Part shown: one piece after another, positions 37,670 through 45,445 of the stretch | How positions within the stretch are numbered: position 1 is the stretch's first letter | How the letters are laid out: each line of letters opens with the position of its first letter | Assembly (NCBI RefSeq): GCF_900172375.1 | Contig: NZ_FWFS01000007.1 | Coordinates: forward strand, 1 to 64,000 | DNA from: Aquimixticola soesokkakensis | GTDB taxonomy: Bacteria; Pseudomonadota; Alphaproteobacteria; Rhodobacterales; Rhodobacteraceae | Direction: 5' to 3' | DNA length: 64,000 bases | Position numbers and translations under genes: made by a program | Notes under the pieces: generated by a model | What the model saw: only the letters and a program-made list of their open reading frames with translations | Databases searched by the model: none | What the model was told of the DNA's origin: nothing

Positions 37670-39268
37670 ATGTGGAATACTGTTAAACTGGGGGGGCTGG
37701 CGCTGATCACATTGCTGGCGGCGATGGCCTCGAATTACGGCAGGGACTTTGCCTATCAGGTCCATGCGTTCATTGTGATGCTCGCGGCGGCTGTCACCTT
37801 TGTGTATGTGCTGCGCGCCACGGGCGAGCCGGCCAAACCCCGTGACACGGGGTATCAGGACGGGGTCATCCGCTTTGGCGTTGTCGCGACGACTGTCTGG
37901 GGCATCGTCGGCTTCCTTGTGGGGCTGGTGATTGCCTTGCAACTGGCCTTTCCCGCGCTCAATTTCGCCGCGCTACAGGGCTATGGAAACTTTGGCCGTT
38001 TGCGTCCCCTGCACACATCTGCGGTGATTTTTGCCTTTGGCGGCAATGCCTTGATTGCATCCTCCTTTTACGTCGTGCAGCGCACATCCGCGGCGCGGCT
38101 TTGGGGCGGCAACCTCGCGTGGTTCGTGTTCTGGGGCTACAACCTGTTCATCGTTCTGGCCGCGACCGGCTATCTGATGGGCGTCACCCAGGGCAAGGAA
38201 TACGCCGAACCCGAATGGTACGTCGATATCTGGCTTACCATCGTTTGGGTCGCCTATCTGGCCGTGTTCCTCGGCACCATCCTGATCCGCAAGGAAAAGC
38301 ACATCTATGTGGCGAACTGGTTTTACCTCGCCTTTATCGTGACCATCGCCATGTTGCACATCGTCAACAACCTCGTGCTGCCGGTGTCGATTTTCGGCTC
38401 GCGCTCGGTGCAGTTGTTTTCGGGCGTGCAGGACGCGATGACCCAGTGGTGGTACGGCCATAACGCGGTCGGCTTTTTCCTCACCGCAGGCTTTCTGGGC
38501 ATGATGTATTACTTCGTTCCCAAACAGGCCGAACGCCCGGTCTATTCGTACAAACTGTCGATCATCCACTTCTGGGCGCTGATCTTTCTGTATATCTGGG
38601 CGGGGCCGCACCACCTGCACTACACGGCTTTGCCCGATTGGGCCTCGACGCTGGGAATGGTGTTCTCGATCGTGCTCTGGATGCCAAGCTGGGGCGGCAT
38701 GATCAACGGGCTGATGACGCTTTCGGGCGCGTGGGACAAGCTGCGCACCGATCCCATCATCCGCATGATGGTCATCTCCATCGGCTTTTACGGCATGTCG
38801 ACCTTTGAAGGCCCGATGATGTCGATCCGCGCCGTCAACGCGCTGTCCCATTACACCGACTGGACCATCGGTCATGTCCACTCCGGCGCGCTGGGCTGGA
38901 ACGGGATGATCACCTTCGGGGTGCTCTATTTCCTCACGCCGCGCCTGTGGAACAAGGATCGGTTGTATTCGCTGCGACTGGTGGACCTGCACTTCTGGCT
39001 CGCCACCATCGGGATCGTTCTCTACGCGGCGTCGATGTGGGTGACCGGAATCATGGAAGGGCTGATGTGGCGCGAAGTCGACCCGCAGGGCTTCCTTGTG
39101 AACAGCTTTGCCGACACCGTTGGTGCCAAATTCCCGATGTATGTGGTCCGCGCAACCGGAGGTTTGTTGTACCTCACCGGCGCGCTGATCATGGGCTTCA
39201 ACCTGCTGATGACCATCCGCCGTGCGCCTGTAAAAGCAGAGACGCCGGTGATGGCAGCGGCACAATAA
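37670..39268 (+). CDS. ccoN: cbb3-type cytochrome c oxidase subunit I
   Basis: The catalytic haem-copper subunit of the high-affinity terminal oxidase. At 532 residues it has about 12 membrane helices. Haem and copper histidines are visible in [53 protein letters not shown] and [18 protein letters not shown]. The start ATG 37670 has a GAAGGGA-type ribosome site. First gene of ccoNOQP. Confidence 0.97.
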   Translation: MWNTVKLGGLALITLLAAMASNYGRDFAYQVHAFIVMLAAAVTFVYVLRATGEPAKPRDTGYQDGVIRFGVVATTVWGIVGFLVGLVIALQLAFPALNFAALQGYGNFGRLRPLHTSAVIFAFGGNALIASSFYVVQRTSAARLWGGNLAWFVFWGYNLFIVLAATGYLMGVTQGKEYAEPEWYVDIWLTIVWVAYLAVFLGTILIRKEKHIYVANWFYLAFIVTIAMLHIVNNLVLPVSIFGSRSVQLFSGVQDAMTQWWYGHNAVGFFLTAGFLGMMYYFVPKQAERPVYSYKLSIIHFWALIFLYIWAGPHHLHYTALPDWASTLGMVFSIVLWMPSWGGMINGLMTLSGAWDKLRTDPIIRMMVISIGFYGMSTFEGPMMSIRAVNALSHYTDWTIGHVHSGALGWNGMITFGVLYFLTPRLWNKDRLYSLRLVDLHFWLATIGIVLYAASMWVTGIMEGLMWREVDPQGFLVNSFADTVGAKFPMYVVRATGGLLYLTGALIMGFNLLMTIRRAPVKAETPVMAAAQ

Positions 39269-39279
39269 GGAGGGATCGC

Positions 39280-40005
39280 ATGTCATTTTTGTCCAGACAC
39301 GCCATGCTCGAAAAGAACGCCACGCTGATGCTGGTCGCCTCGCTTTTGGTGGTCTCCATCGGCGGGATCGTGGAAATCGCGCCACTGTTCTACCTTGAAA
39401 ACACCATCGAGGATGTCGAGGGGATGCGGCCCTATTCGCCGCTCGAACTGACGGGGCGCGAAATCTACATCCGCGAGGGCTGCTACAACTGCCACAGCCA
39501 GATGATCCGCCCCATGCGCGACGAGGTGGAGCGCTACGGCAACTACAGCCTTGCCGCCGAAAGCCAGTATGACCACCCGTTTCAATGGGGGTCCAAACGC
39601 ACGGGACCGGATCTTGCGCGGGTTGGGGGGCGCTACTCGGACGAGTGGCATGTCGATCACATGAGCGATCCGCAATCGGTGGTGCCGGAATCGGTGATGC
39701 CCAAATACGGCTATCTGACCGAAACCATCATCAAACCCACCTACATCAGGGACCTGCTTGGCGCGCACCGCGCGGTGGGCGTGCCCTATACGGATGAAAT
39801 GATCGAAAACGCGGTTGCCGATTTCAACGTCCAGATCGACCCCTACGGCGACTGGGAAGACATGGTTGCCCGCTACCCCAAAGCACAGGTGCGCAACTTT
39901 GATATGGAACCGGGGATTTCAGAAATGGATGCGCTGATCGCCTATCTCCAGATGCTCGGAACGCTGGTCGATTTTTCGACCTTCACGCCCGATGCCAGCC
40001 GCTAG
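39280..40005 (+). CDS. ccoO: cbb3-type cytochrome c oxidase subunit II (monohaem)
   Basis: A 241-residue membrane-anchored monohaem cytochrome c. It has an N-terminal helix ([20 protein letters not shown]) and the haem motif CYNCH ([15 protein letters not shown]). The axial Met lies in the PESVMPKYG segment. The start ATG 39280 follows AAGGAGGG. It passes electrons from CcoP to CcoN. Confidence 0.96.
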   Translation: MSFLSRHAMLEKNATLMLVASLLVVSIGGIVEIAPLFYLENTIEDVEGMRPYSPLELTGREIYIREGCYNCHSQMIRPMRDEVERYGNYSLAAESQYDHPFQWGSKRTGPDLARVGGRYSDEWHVDHMSDPQSVVPESVMPKYGYLTETIIKPTYIRDLLGAHRAVGVPYTDEMIENAVADFNVQIDPYGDWEDMVARYPKAQVRNFDMEPGISEMDALIAYLQMLGTLVDFSTFTPDASR

Positions 40006-40014
40006 GGGGCCGCT

Positions 40015-40212
40015 ATGACCTATCATATCTTTCGCGAAATTGCGGACAGCTGGGTGCTTTTGGCCATGTTCGTGTTCTTTACGGCGGCCAGCCTTTGGGT
40101 CTTTCGCCCCGGTAGCGGCGCGTCCCATGCCGAGGCGGCAGGCACGCCGTTCCGCCACGAAGACGCCCCTGCGGCCGATCGCGCAACGTCGCCCGAGGAG
40201 GTGCAGAAATGA
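40015..40212 (+). CDS. ccoQ: cbb3-type oxidase small subunit CcoQ
   Basis: A 65-residue protein with one membrane helix (DSWVLLAMFVFFTAASLWVF) and a short hydrophilic tail. CcoQ stabilises the oxidase complex. It starts 9 bp after ccoO and overlaps ccoP by 4 bp. Confidence 0.92.
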   Translation: MTYHIFREIADSWVLLAMFVFFTAASLWVFRPGSGASHAEAAGTPFRHEDAPAADRATSPEEVQK

Positions 40213-41075
40213 CGAGAAAATCACCGCAAAACCAAGAGGTCGAAACCACCGGCCACAGCTGGGATGGCATTGAGGAACTCAACAATCCTTTGCCGAAATG
40301 GTGGCTGTACACGCTGTACGTCACCATCGTCTGGGCGTTTATTTACGCGCTGGCCTATCCTGCATGGCCCGGTCTTCGCGGCGCAAGTGCGGGGTTCTTA
40401 GGCTTTTCGACGCGCGGCGAAGTGGCCGGGGATATCGCGCGGTTCGAGGCGCTGAATGCCAGCATCGACAGCGCCCTGGCAGCGGCGGATCTGACCGAAA
40501 TCACGCCCGGTAGCGACCTCTACACCTACGCGCTGAACGCGGGGCATTCGGTGTTCCTCAACAACTGCGCACAGTGTCACGGCGCCGGGGCGGCGGGCAA
40601 TGTGGGCTATCCCAACCTGCTTGACGATGACTGGCTCTGGGGCGGCACCCTTGCCGATATCCAGTACAGTGTGACCCACGGCGTGCGAAACACCGATGAC
40701 GCCGATGCGCGCTATTCGCAAATGCCCAAATTCGGCGCGGACGGGATTCTGGAGGATGCGCAGATCGCGCAGGTTGTGAACTATGTTCTGCAGATATCGG
40801 GGCAGGACTTTGATGCCGGTCTCGCGCGCGCGGGGGCGGCGGTCTTTGAGGACAACTGCACGGCGTGTCACGGCGCGGATGGCACGGGGATGCGCGCGTT
40901 TGGCGCGCCGGACCTGACGGATGCGATCTGGCTGTATGGCGGCGATGCCGTCACCCTGACCGATAGCGTCACCAACGCGCGGTTCGGGGTCATGCCTGCC
41001 ATGGGCCTGCGGCTTTCGAGCGCCGAAGTGAACGCCGTTGTCACCTATGTCCACGCCCAAGGGGGCGGAGAATAG
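40209..41075 (+). CDS. ccoP: cbb3-type cytochrome c oxidase subunit III (dihaem)
   Basis: A 288-residue dihaem cytochrome c. One N-terminal membrane helix follows the conserved HSWDGIEELNNPLPKWW. The two haem motifs are NNCAQCHGAG (about residue 120) and DNCTACHGAD (about 217). Axial methionines are likely in SQMPKFG and GVMPAMG. It accepts electrons from soluble or membrane cytochromes such as CycM or bc1. Last gene of the ccoNOQP operon. Confidence 0.96.
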   Translation: MTRKSPQNQEVETTGHSWDGIEELNNPLPKWWLYTLYVTIVWAFIYALAYPAWPGLRGASAGFLGFSTRGEVAGDIARFEALNASIDSALAAADLTEITPGSDLYTYALNAGHSVFLNNCAQCHGAGAAGNVGYPNLLDDDWLWGGTLADIQYSVTHGVRNTDDADARYSQMPKFGADGILEDAQIAQVVNYVLQISGQDFDAGLARAGAAVFEDNCTACHGADGTGMRAFGAPDLTDAIWLYGGDAVTLTDSVTNARFGVMPAMGLRLSSAEVNAVVTYVHAQGGGE

Positions 41076-41126
41076 CGCCGCGCGCGCCAGCAAATCTTGC
41101 GCGCAGGGGAGGTTTCGCGCGCAAGA

Positions 41127-41180
41127 GCACCAGCCCATGGGTCTGTCAGTGGCCGTGTTCACGATGTCTCGGGCTGGTGC
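41127..41180. other. Long-loop inverted repeat after ccoP
   Basis: GCACCAGCCC (41127-41136) and GGGCTGGTGC (41171-41180) are perfect inverted repeats with a 34-nt spacer. They lie just upstream of the true terminator and may stabilise the 3' end of the ccoNOQP mRNA. Confidence 0.5.
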
Positions 41181-41194
41181 ACCTGTTTCTCCAA

Positions 41195-41226
41195 AGCGGC
41201 GCATATTTTGGTGCGCCGCTCTTTTT
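41195..41226 (+). terminator. Rho-independent terminator of ccoNOQP
   Basis: AGCGGCGCA and TGCGCCGCT form a perfect 9-bp stem followed by CTTTTT. Confidence 0.88.
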
Positions 41227-41590
41227 ATGTTTAGAAGTAAGTGTTTACCCATGGGGCGGCCCGTGGTCTTGCTGCGGTGCAACAGTGCCCTTTCACAAAA
41301 CCGCGAGGCTGTGGGTAGAATTTTGCGAAAATCCGCCTATAGTGAACCCAACGCAGGGCCGGTACGGAATTTGGTCCTCTGCATCGCCTCACGGTTTTTG
41401 CCGTGGTTCTTCGGGGCATTTCACTGCAACCGGTGAGGGCCGCACTTCGGCGAGGCAGGCATAAATCTGTACGAAAAATGCGGGCTCGCAGATGCGCTCG
41501 CTAGAAATGTAACGGTGTATGTCCTGCCGCGCGGACCGGAAGCATTCCGGCCCGTTTTGCTTTTGCGTACACCTTGGAAATCGAGGTTTC
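41227..41590. other. Long leader / possible small RNA region upstream of the BCCT gene
   Basis: About 360 bp between the ccoNOQP terminator and the BCCT start. A possible sigma-70 promoter is TTCACA (about 41291) with TAGAAT 18 bp later. A terminator-like hairpin follows at 41533-41564, just before the gene. I see no protein-coding gene here and do not recognise a known riboswitch. Confidence 0.4.
41533..41564 (+). terminator. Terminator-like hairpin in the BCCT leader
   Basis: GGACCGGAA-GCA-TTCCGGCCC pairs with one mismatch and is followed by GTTTTGCTTTT. It ends 26 bp before the BCCT start, so it either ends an upstream small transcript or acts as an attenuator. Confidence 0.55.
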
Positions 41591-43231
41591 ATGACGGATA
41601 CTTCCGCAAGCGGCATTCCCGCGCCAGAAGGCGCATCGGATGTCATCGACACAAATTACGAAATCGGACAGGACAATATCGAAAGCTCGATAGGACCGTT
41701 CGGCTTCGATATCCACAATCCGGTGTTCCTGTTTTCGGGACTAGCGGTTGTGGCCTTCGTGTTCTTCACGCTGGCGCTGCCCGATCAGGCGTCGAGCGTG
41801 TTTTCATGGCTTTTTGCCGAGGTGACGCAGAAATTCGATTGGTTTTTCCTCGGGGCGGCCAATATTTTCGTGCTGTTTTGCCTTGCGTTGATCGTCTCTC
41901 CGCTGGGGCGTATCCGTCTTGGCGGCGCGCAGGCAACACCCGATTACAGCTACACAGGCTGGTTTGCGATGTTGTTTGCGGCCGGCATGGGCATCGGTTT
42001 GATGTTCTATGGCGTGTCCGAACCGCTGTCGCATTTTTCGTCCTCCATCGGAGGGACCGCGCTGGAAAACGGGGCGCGCACCGATTGGGCGCCGCTTGGC
42101 GGGGCCGAAGGCGACACCCAGGCCGCAATTCGCCTCGGCATGGCGGCAACGATTTTCCACTGGGGTCTGCACCCTTGGGCAATCTATGCGGTTGTCGCGC
42201 TCGCGCTAGCTTTGTTTAGCTATAACAAAGGGTTGCCTTTGACTATCCGCTCGGCGTTCTACCCGATCCTGGGCGAACGCGTTTGGGGCTGGTGGGGCCA
42301 TGCCATCGACATTCTGGCGGTCTTTGCAACGCTTTTCGGCCTTGCCACATCGCTCGGCTTTGGCGCGACCCAGGCCAATGCGGGTCTGAACGAATTGTTC
42401 GGCATCCCGATGGGGGCGACAACGCAGGTGCTGTTGATCACCGCCATTTCGGCTGTGGCGACCTTTTCGGTCGTGCGTGGCCTTGATGGCGGGGTCAAGA
42501 TCCTGTCGGAAATCAACATGGGGTTGGCGACGCTTTTGCTGCTGTTCGTGCTTATTGCGGGGCCGACACTGGCAATCCTCACCGGCTTTGTCGACTACTT
42601 TGCCGCCTATGTGAAGAACCTGCCTGCATTGTCGAACCCCGTGGGGCGCGACGACACAAACTTTATGCAGGGCTGGACGGCCTTCTATTGGGCCTGGTGG
42701 ATCAGCTGGTCGCCCTTCGTCGGCATGTTCATCGCCCGCGTCAGCCGGGGCCGCTCGGTGCGCGAATTCCTGATTTGTGTGCTGCTGATCCCCTCGATCG
42801 TTTGCGTGTTGTGGATGTCGGTCTTTGGCGGCGTTGCGATCCAGCAGGTGGTCCAAGATGGCTACACGGCGGCGCAAGAGGCGGCTCTTGAACTCAAGTT
42901 GTTCAAAATGCTCGACGTTTTGCCTTTGGCAGGGATTACATCGCTGATCGGCATCGTGCTGGTCATCGTGTTCTTCGTGACCTCCTCGGATTCCGGTTCG
43001 CTGGTGATCGACACGATCACCTCGGGCGGGAAAGTCGACAGCCCCGTTCCCCAGCGTGTGTTCTGGTGCGTGTTCGAAGGCGCGGTCGCGGTGACATTGT
43101 TGCTCTCAGCAGGCGGTTTGCAATCGCTTCAGTCGATGGTGATTTCCACCGGCCTGCCGTTCACGATCGTGCTTTTGGTGATGTGCTACGCCATTTTCAA
43201 AGGCTTGATGGACGAACGCAAAGCCAGCTGA
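41591..43231 (+). CDS. BCCT-family transporter (betaine/choline/carnitine or DMSP type)
   Basis: A 546-residue sodium- or proton-coupled transporter with about 12 membrane helices. The family motif AGMGIGLMFYGVSEP and the helix 8 signature WAWWISWSPFVGMFIARVSR are clear. Trimethylammonium-type compatible solutes or DMSP are the likely substrates in a marine bacterium, but the exact one cannot be read from sequence. The start ATG 41591 follows GAGG. It lies between the two halves of the cbb3 oxidase locus and has its own terminator, so it is probably independently transcribed. Confidence 0.9.
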   Translation: MTDTSASGIPAPEGASDVIDTNYEIGQDNIESSIGPFGFDIHNPVFLFSGLAVVAFVFFTLALPDQASSVFSWLFAEVTQKFDWFFLGAANIFVLFCLALIVSPLGRIRLGGAQATPDYSYTGWFAMLFAAGMGIGLMFYGVSEPLSHFSSSIGGTALENGARTDWAPLGGAEGDTQAAIRLGMAATIFHWGLHPWAIYAVVALALALFSYNKGLPLTIRSAFYPILGERVWGWWGHAIDILAVFATLFGLATSLGFGATQANAGLNELFGIPMGATTQVLLITAISAVATFSVVRGLDGGVKILSEINMGLATLLLLFVLIAGPTLAILTGFVDYFAAYVKNLPALSNPVGRDDTNFMQGWTAFYWAWWISWSPFVGMFIARVSRGRSVREFLICVLLIPSIVCVLWMSVFGGVAIQQVVQDGYTAAQEAALELKLFKMLDVLPLAGITSLIGIVLVIVFFVTSSDSGSLVIDTITSGGKVDSPVPQRVFWCVFEGAVAVTLLLSAGGLQSLQSMVISTGLPFTIVLLVMCYAIFKGLMDERKAS

Positions 43232-43252
43232 ACGGCCTTGGACATCGACGAC

Positions 43253-43284
43253 AACAGGCGTGGGCACAAGCTCGCGCCTGTTTT
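43253..43284 (+). terminator. Terminator after the BCCT gene
   Basis: AACAGGCG ... CGCCTG with a 12-14 nt loop is followed by TTTT. It lies 21 bp after the stop codon and just before the FNR box of ccoG. Confidence 0.75.
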
Positions 43285-43296
43285 CATTTGCGCGCT

Positions 43297-43310
43297 TTGA
43301 CCTGTGTCAA
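43297..43310. promoter_or_regulatory. FNR box upstream of ccoG
   Basis: TTGAC-CTGT-GTCAA is a symmetric variant of the FNR palindrome (eight of ten consensus positions). It is 61 bp before the ccoG start. Confidence 0.75.
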
Positions 43311-43370
43311 GGCAAGCGCGGACAAAGGGGGGCACAAGGTGGTATTGCTACTTTGTAAAAAGGCCGCTGC

Positions 43371-44945
43371 ATGCGCCCCCCCAGCCCGTCTTCCAGCTTG
43401 GAAACAGACCTCTACGCTGCCCATGTCCCCGTGTTTCCGCGGCGCGTCAAAGGACGGTACCGCACCCTCAAATGGGCGATCATGGCTGTTGCGCTTGGCA
43501 TCTATTATGTCACCCCGTGGCTGCGCTGGGATCGCGGTGCGGCCTTGCCCGATCAGGCGGTGCTGATAGATCTGGCCAACCGGCGTTTTTATTTTTTCAT
43601 GATCGAAATCTGGAGCCACGAATTCTACTTCGTGGCGGGATTGCTGATCATGGCGGGGCTTGGCCTGTTTCTTTTCACCTCGGCGGCGGGGCGGGTGTGG
43701 TGCGGCTATGCCTGCCCGCAAACAGTCTGGACCGACCTCTTTGTCCTCGTCGAACGCTGGGTGGAGGGCGACCGCAACGCCCGCCTGCGCCTGTGGCGCC
43801 AAAAATACTCCTGGCACAAGGCCCGCTTGCGGCTCACGAAATGGGGGCTGTGGTTGGGGATCGGCTTTGCCACGGGGGGGGCTTGGGTCTTTTATTTTAC
43901 CGATGCGCCAACGCTTTTGCTGGGCCTTTTGCGCGGTGAAGCCCACCCGATTGCCTACACCACGATGGCGTTACTCACCGCGACAACGTTTTTCTTTGGC
44001 GGGTTTGCGCGTGAACAGATCTGTATCTACGCCTGCCCCTGGCCGCGCATTCAGGCGGCGATGATGGATGAGGACACGCTGGTTGTGGGCTATCGCCATT
44101 GGCGCGGCGAGCCGCGTGGCAAGGGAAAGATCCGGCGCAAGGCCGCCCAAGCGCCCCATGATGCTGTGACCTATGCAGCCCAGGACAGCACGGGGCCAAA
44201 ATACCGCTCTACTCCGATGCCGGGCTTGCGAAAAGCGCCCCAGACGCAGGTGGCTCTGCCCCAAAACCATGTCCAAGCGCTGGGCGATTGTATCGACTGC
44301 ATGGCCTGCGTGAATGTCTGCCCGATGGGCATCGACATTCGCAACGGGCAACAGCTTGAATGTATCACCTGCGCGCTGTGCATCGACGCCTGCGACGAGG
44401 TGATGGATAAAATCGGCAAGCCGCGCGGGCTGATTGACTACATGGCGCTGACCGATGAGACCCGCGAGCGCGCCGGTGGGGCGCCCAGATCGGTCTGGCG
44501 GCATATCTTGCGCCCGCGCACGCTGCTCTACAGCCTGCTCTGGGCGGGGATCGGCCTTGGGTTGGTCGTGGCCATGGTCTTGCGCTCGCCTTTTGATGTG
44601 GCCGTTGCGCCGCTGCGCAACCCGACCTTCGTCACGCTTTCCGATGGCACGATCCGCAACGCCTATGATGTGCGGGTGCGCAACAAGGGCGGGGATGCCA
44701 CCGATTTCTCCGTTGCCGTCACCGGCATCGAGGGCGCGCGCGTGGTGGTCGAAGGCTCTGACACCGACCACATTCGCGCGGGTGTCGATGCCATGGCGAT
44801 TGCGCGGGTCTTTGTCCTTGCGGGCCCGCATACGCTGGCCGCGCATCGGGATCGAAGCAAAATCGATCTGGTCGTGACGGATGATATCAGCGGCCTGTCG
44901 GTCGCAACCGCCACTGTGTTCAACGCAAAGGAGGCCCAACCATGA
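43371..44945 (+). CDS. ccoG: Cytochrome c oxidase accessory protein CcoG (copper reductase)
   Basis: A 524-residue membrane iron-sulphur protein needed for cbb3 assembly; in Rhodobacter CcoG reduces Cu(II) to Cu(I). It has membrane helices, the redox motifs CGYACPQTVW and CIYACPWPRIQ, and a double ferredoxin site (CIDCMACVNVCPMGID and CITCALCIDACDEV). A C-terminal Ig-like domain follows the last helix. It starts the ccoGHIS operon with an FNR box upstream, overlapping ccoH by 4 bp. A run of eight G lies inside the gene at 43874-43881. Confidence 0.95.
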   Translation: MRPPSPSSSLETDLYAAHVPVFPRRVKGRYRTLKWAIMAVALGIYYVTPWLRWDRGAALPDQAVLIDLANRRFYFFMIEIWSHEFYFVAGLLIMAGLGLFLFTSAAGRVWCGYACPQTVWTDLFVLVERWVEGDRNARLRLWRQKYSWHKARLRLTKWGLWLGIGFATGGAWVFYFTDAPTLLLGLLRGEAHPIAYTTMALLTATTFFFGGFAREQICIYACPWPRIQAAMMDEDTLVVGYRHWRGEPRGKGKIRRKAAQAPHDAVTYAAQDSTGPKYRSTPMPGLRKAPQTQVALPQNHVQALGDCIDCMACVNVCPMGIDIRNGQQLECITCALCIDACDEVMDKIGKPRGLIDYMALTDETRERAGGAPRSVWRHILRPRTLLYSLLWAGIGLGLVVAMVLRSPFDVAVAPLRNPTFVTLSDGTIRNAYDVRVRNKGGDATDFSVAVTGIEGARVVVEGSDTDHIRAGVDAMAIARVFVLAGPHTLAAHRDRSKIDLVVTDDISGLSVATATVFNAKEAQP

Positions 44946-45439
44946 CCCTGCCTGACAGTCCCGCCCGCCCCCCGCACGACAGCGGTTTTCGCCTCACGGG
45001 CACGCATGTTCTGGCGATCACTCTGTGCGCCTTTGCCCTGATCATCGCCGTCAACCTGTTTATGGCCGTCCAGGCGGTCCGCAGCTTTCCCGGCCTTGAG
45101 GTCAAGAATTCCTACATCGCAAGCCAGACCTTCGACATCGAGCGCGCCAACCAGATCCGGCTGGGCTGGACGATAGACGCGCGCGTTGCACAGGAGGTGC
45201 TGCGCCTTGAGATCACAGATGCGCAGGGGGCTGTTGTGGTTCCGCGCGCGCTCAATGTCAGCATTGGTCGCGCCACCACGCAAGCTGCCGATTTCAGCCC
45301 GCAGTTGCAGATCGACGGCGGCGTCTATCTGGCGCATATCGGCCCGTTGCTGCCGGGCAACTGGGACCTGCGCGTCACCGCCATCGCACCCGATGGCACG
45401 CCCTTTCATCAAAAAATCCCTCTGGATATTCAAAGGTAG
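44942..45439 (+). CDS. ccoH: cbb3 oxidase assembly protein CcoH (FixH)
   Basis: A 165-residue single-span membrane protein. The helix (THVLAITLCAFALIIAVNLF) is followed by the family segment MAVQAVRSFPGLEVKNSYIA and a periplasmic FixH domain. It forms a transient complex with the immature oxidase. It overlaps ccoG by 4 bp and precedes ccoI by 6 bp. Confidence 0.93.
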   Translation: MTLPDSPARPPHDSGFRLTGTHVLAITLCAFALIIAVNLFMAVQAVRSFPGLEVKNSYIASQTFDIERANQIRLGWTIDARVAQEVLRLEITDAQGAVVVPRALNVSIGRATTQAADFSPQLQIDGGVYLAHIGPLLPGNWDLRVTAIAPDGTPFHQKIPLDIQR

Positions 45440-45445
45440 CCCCTC

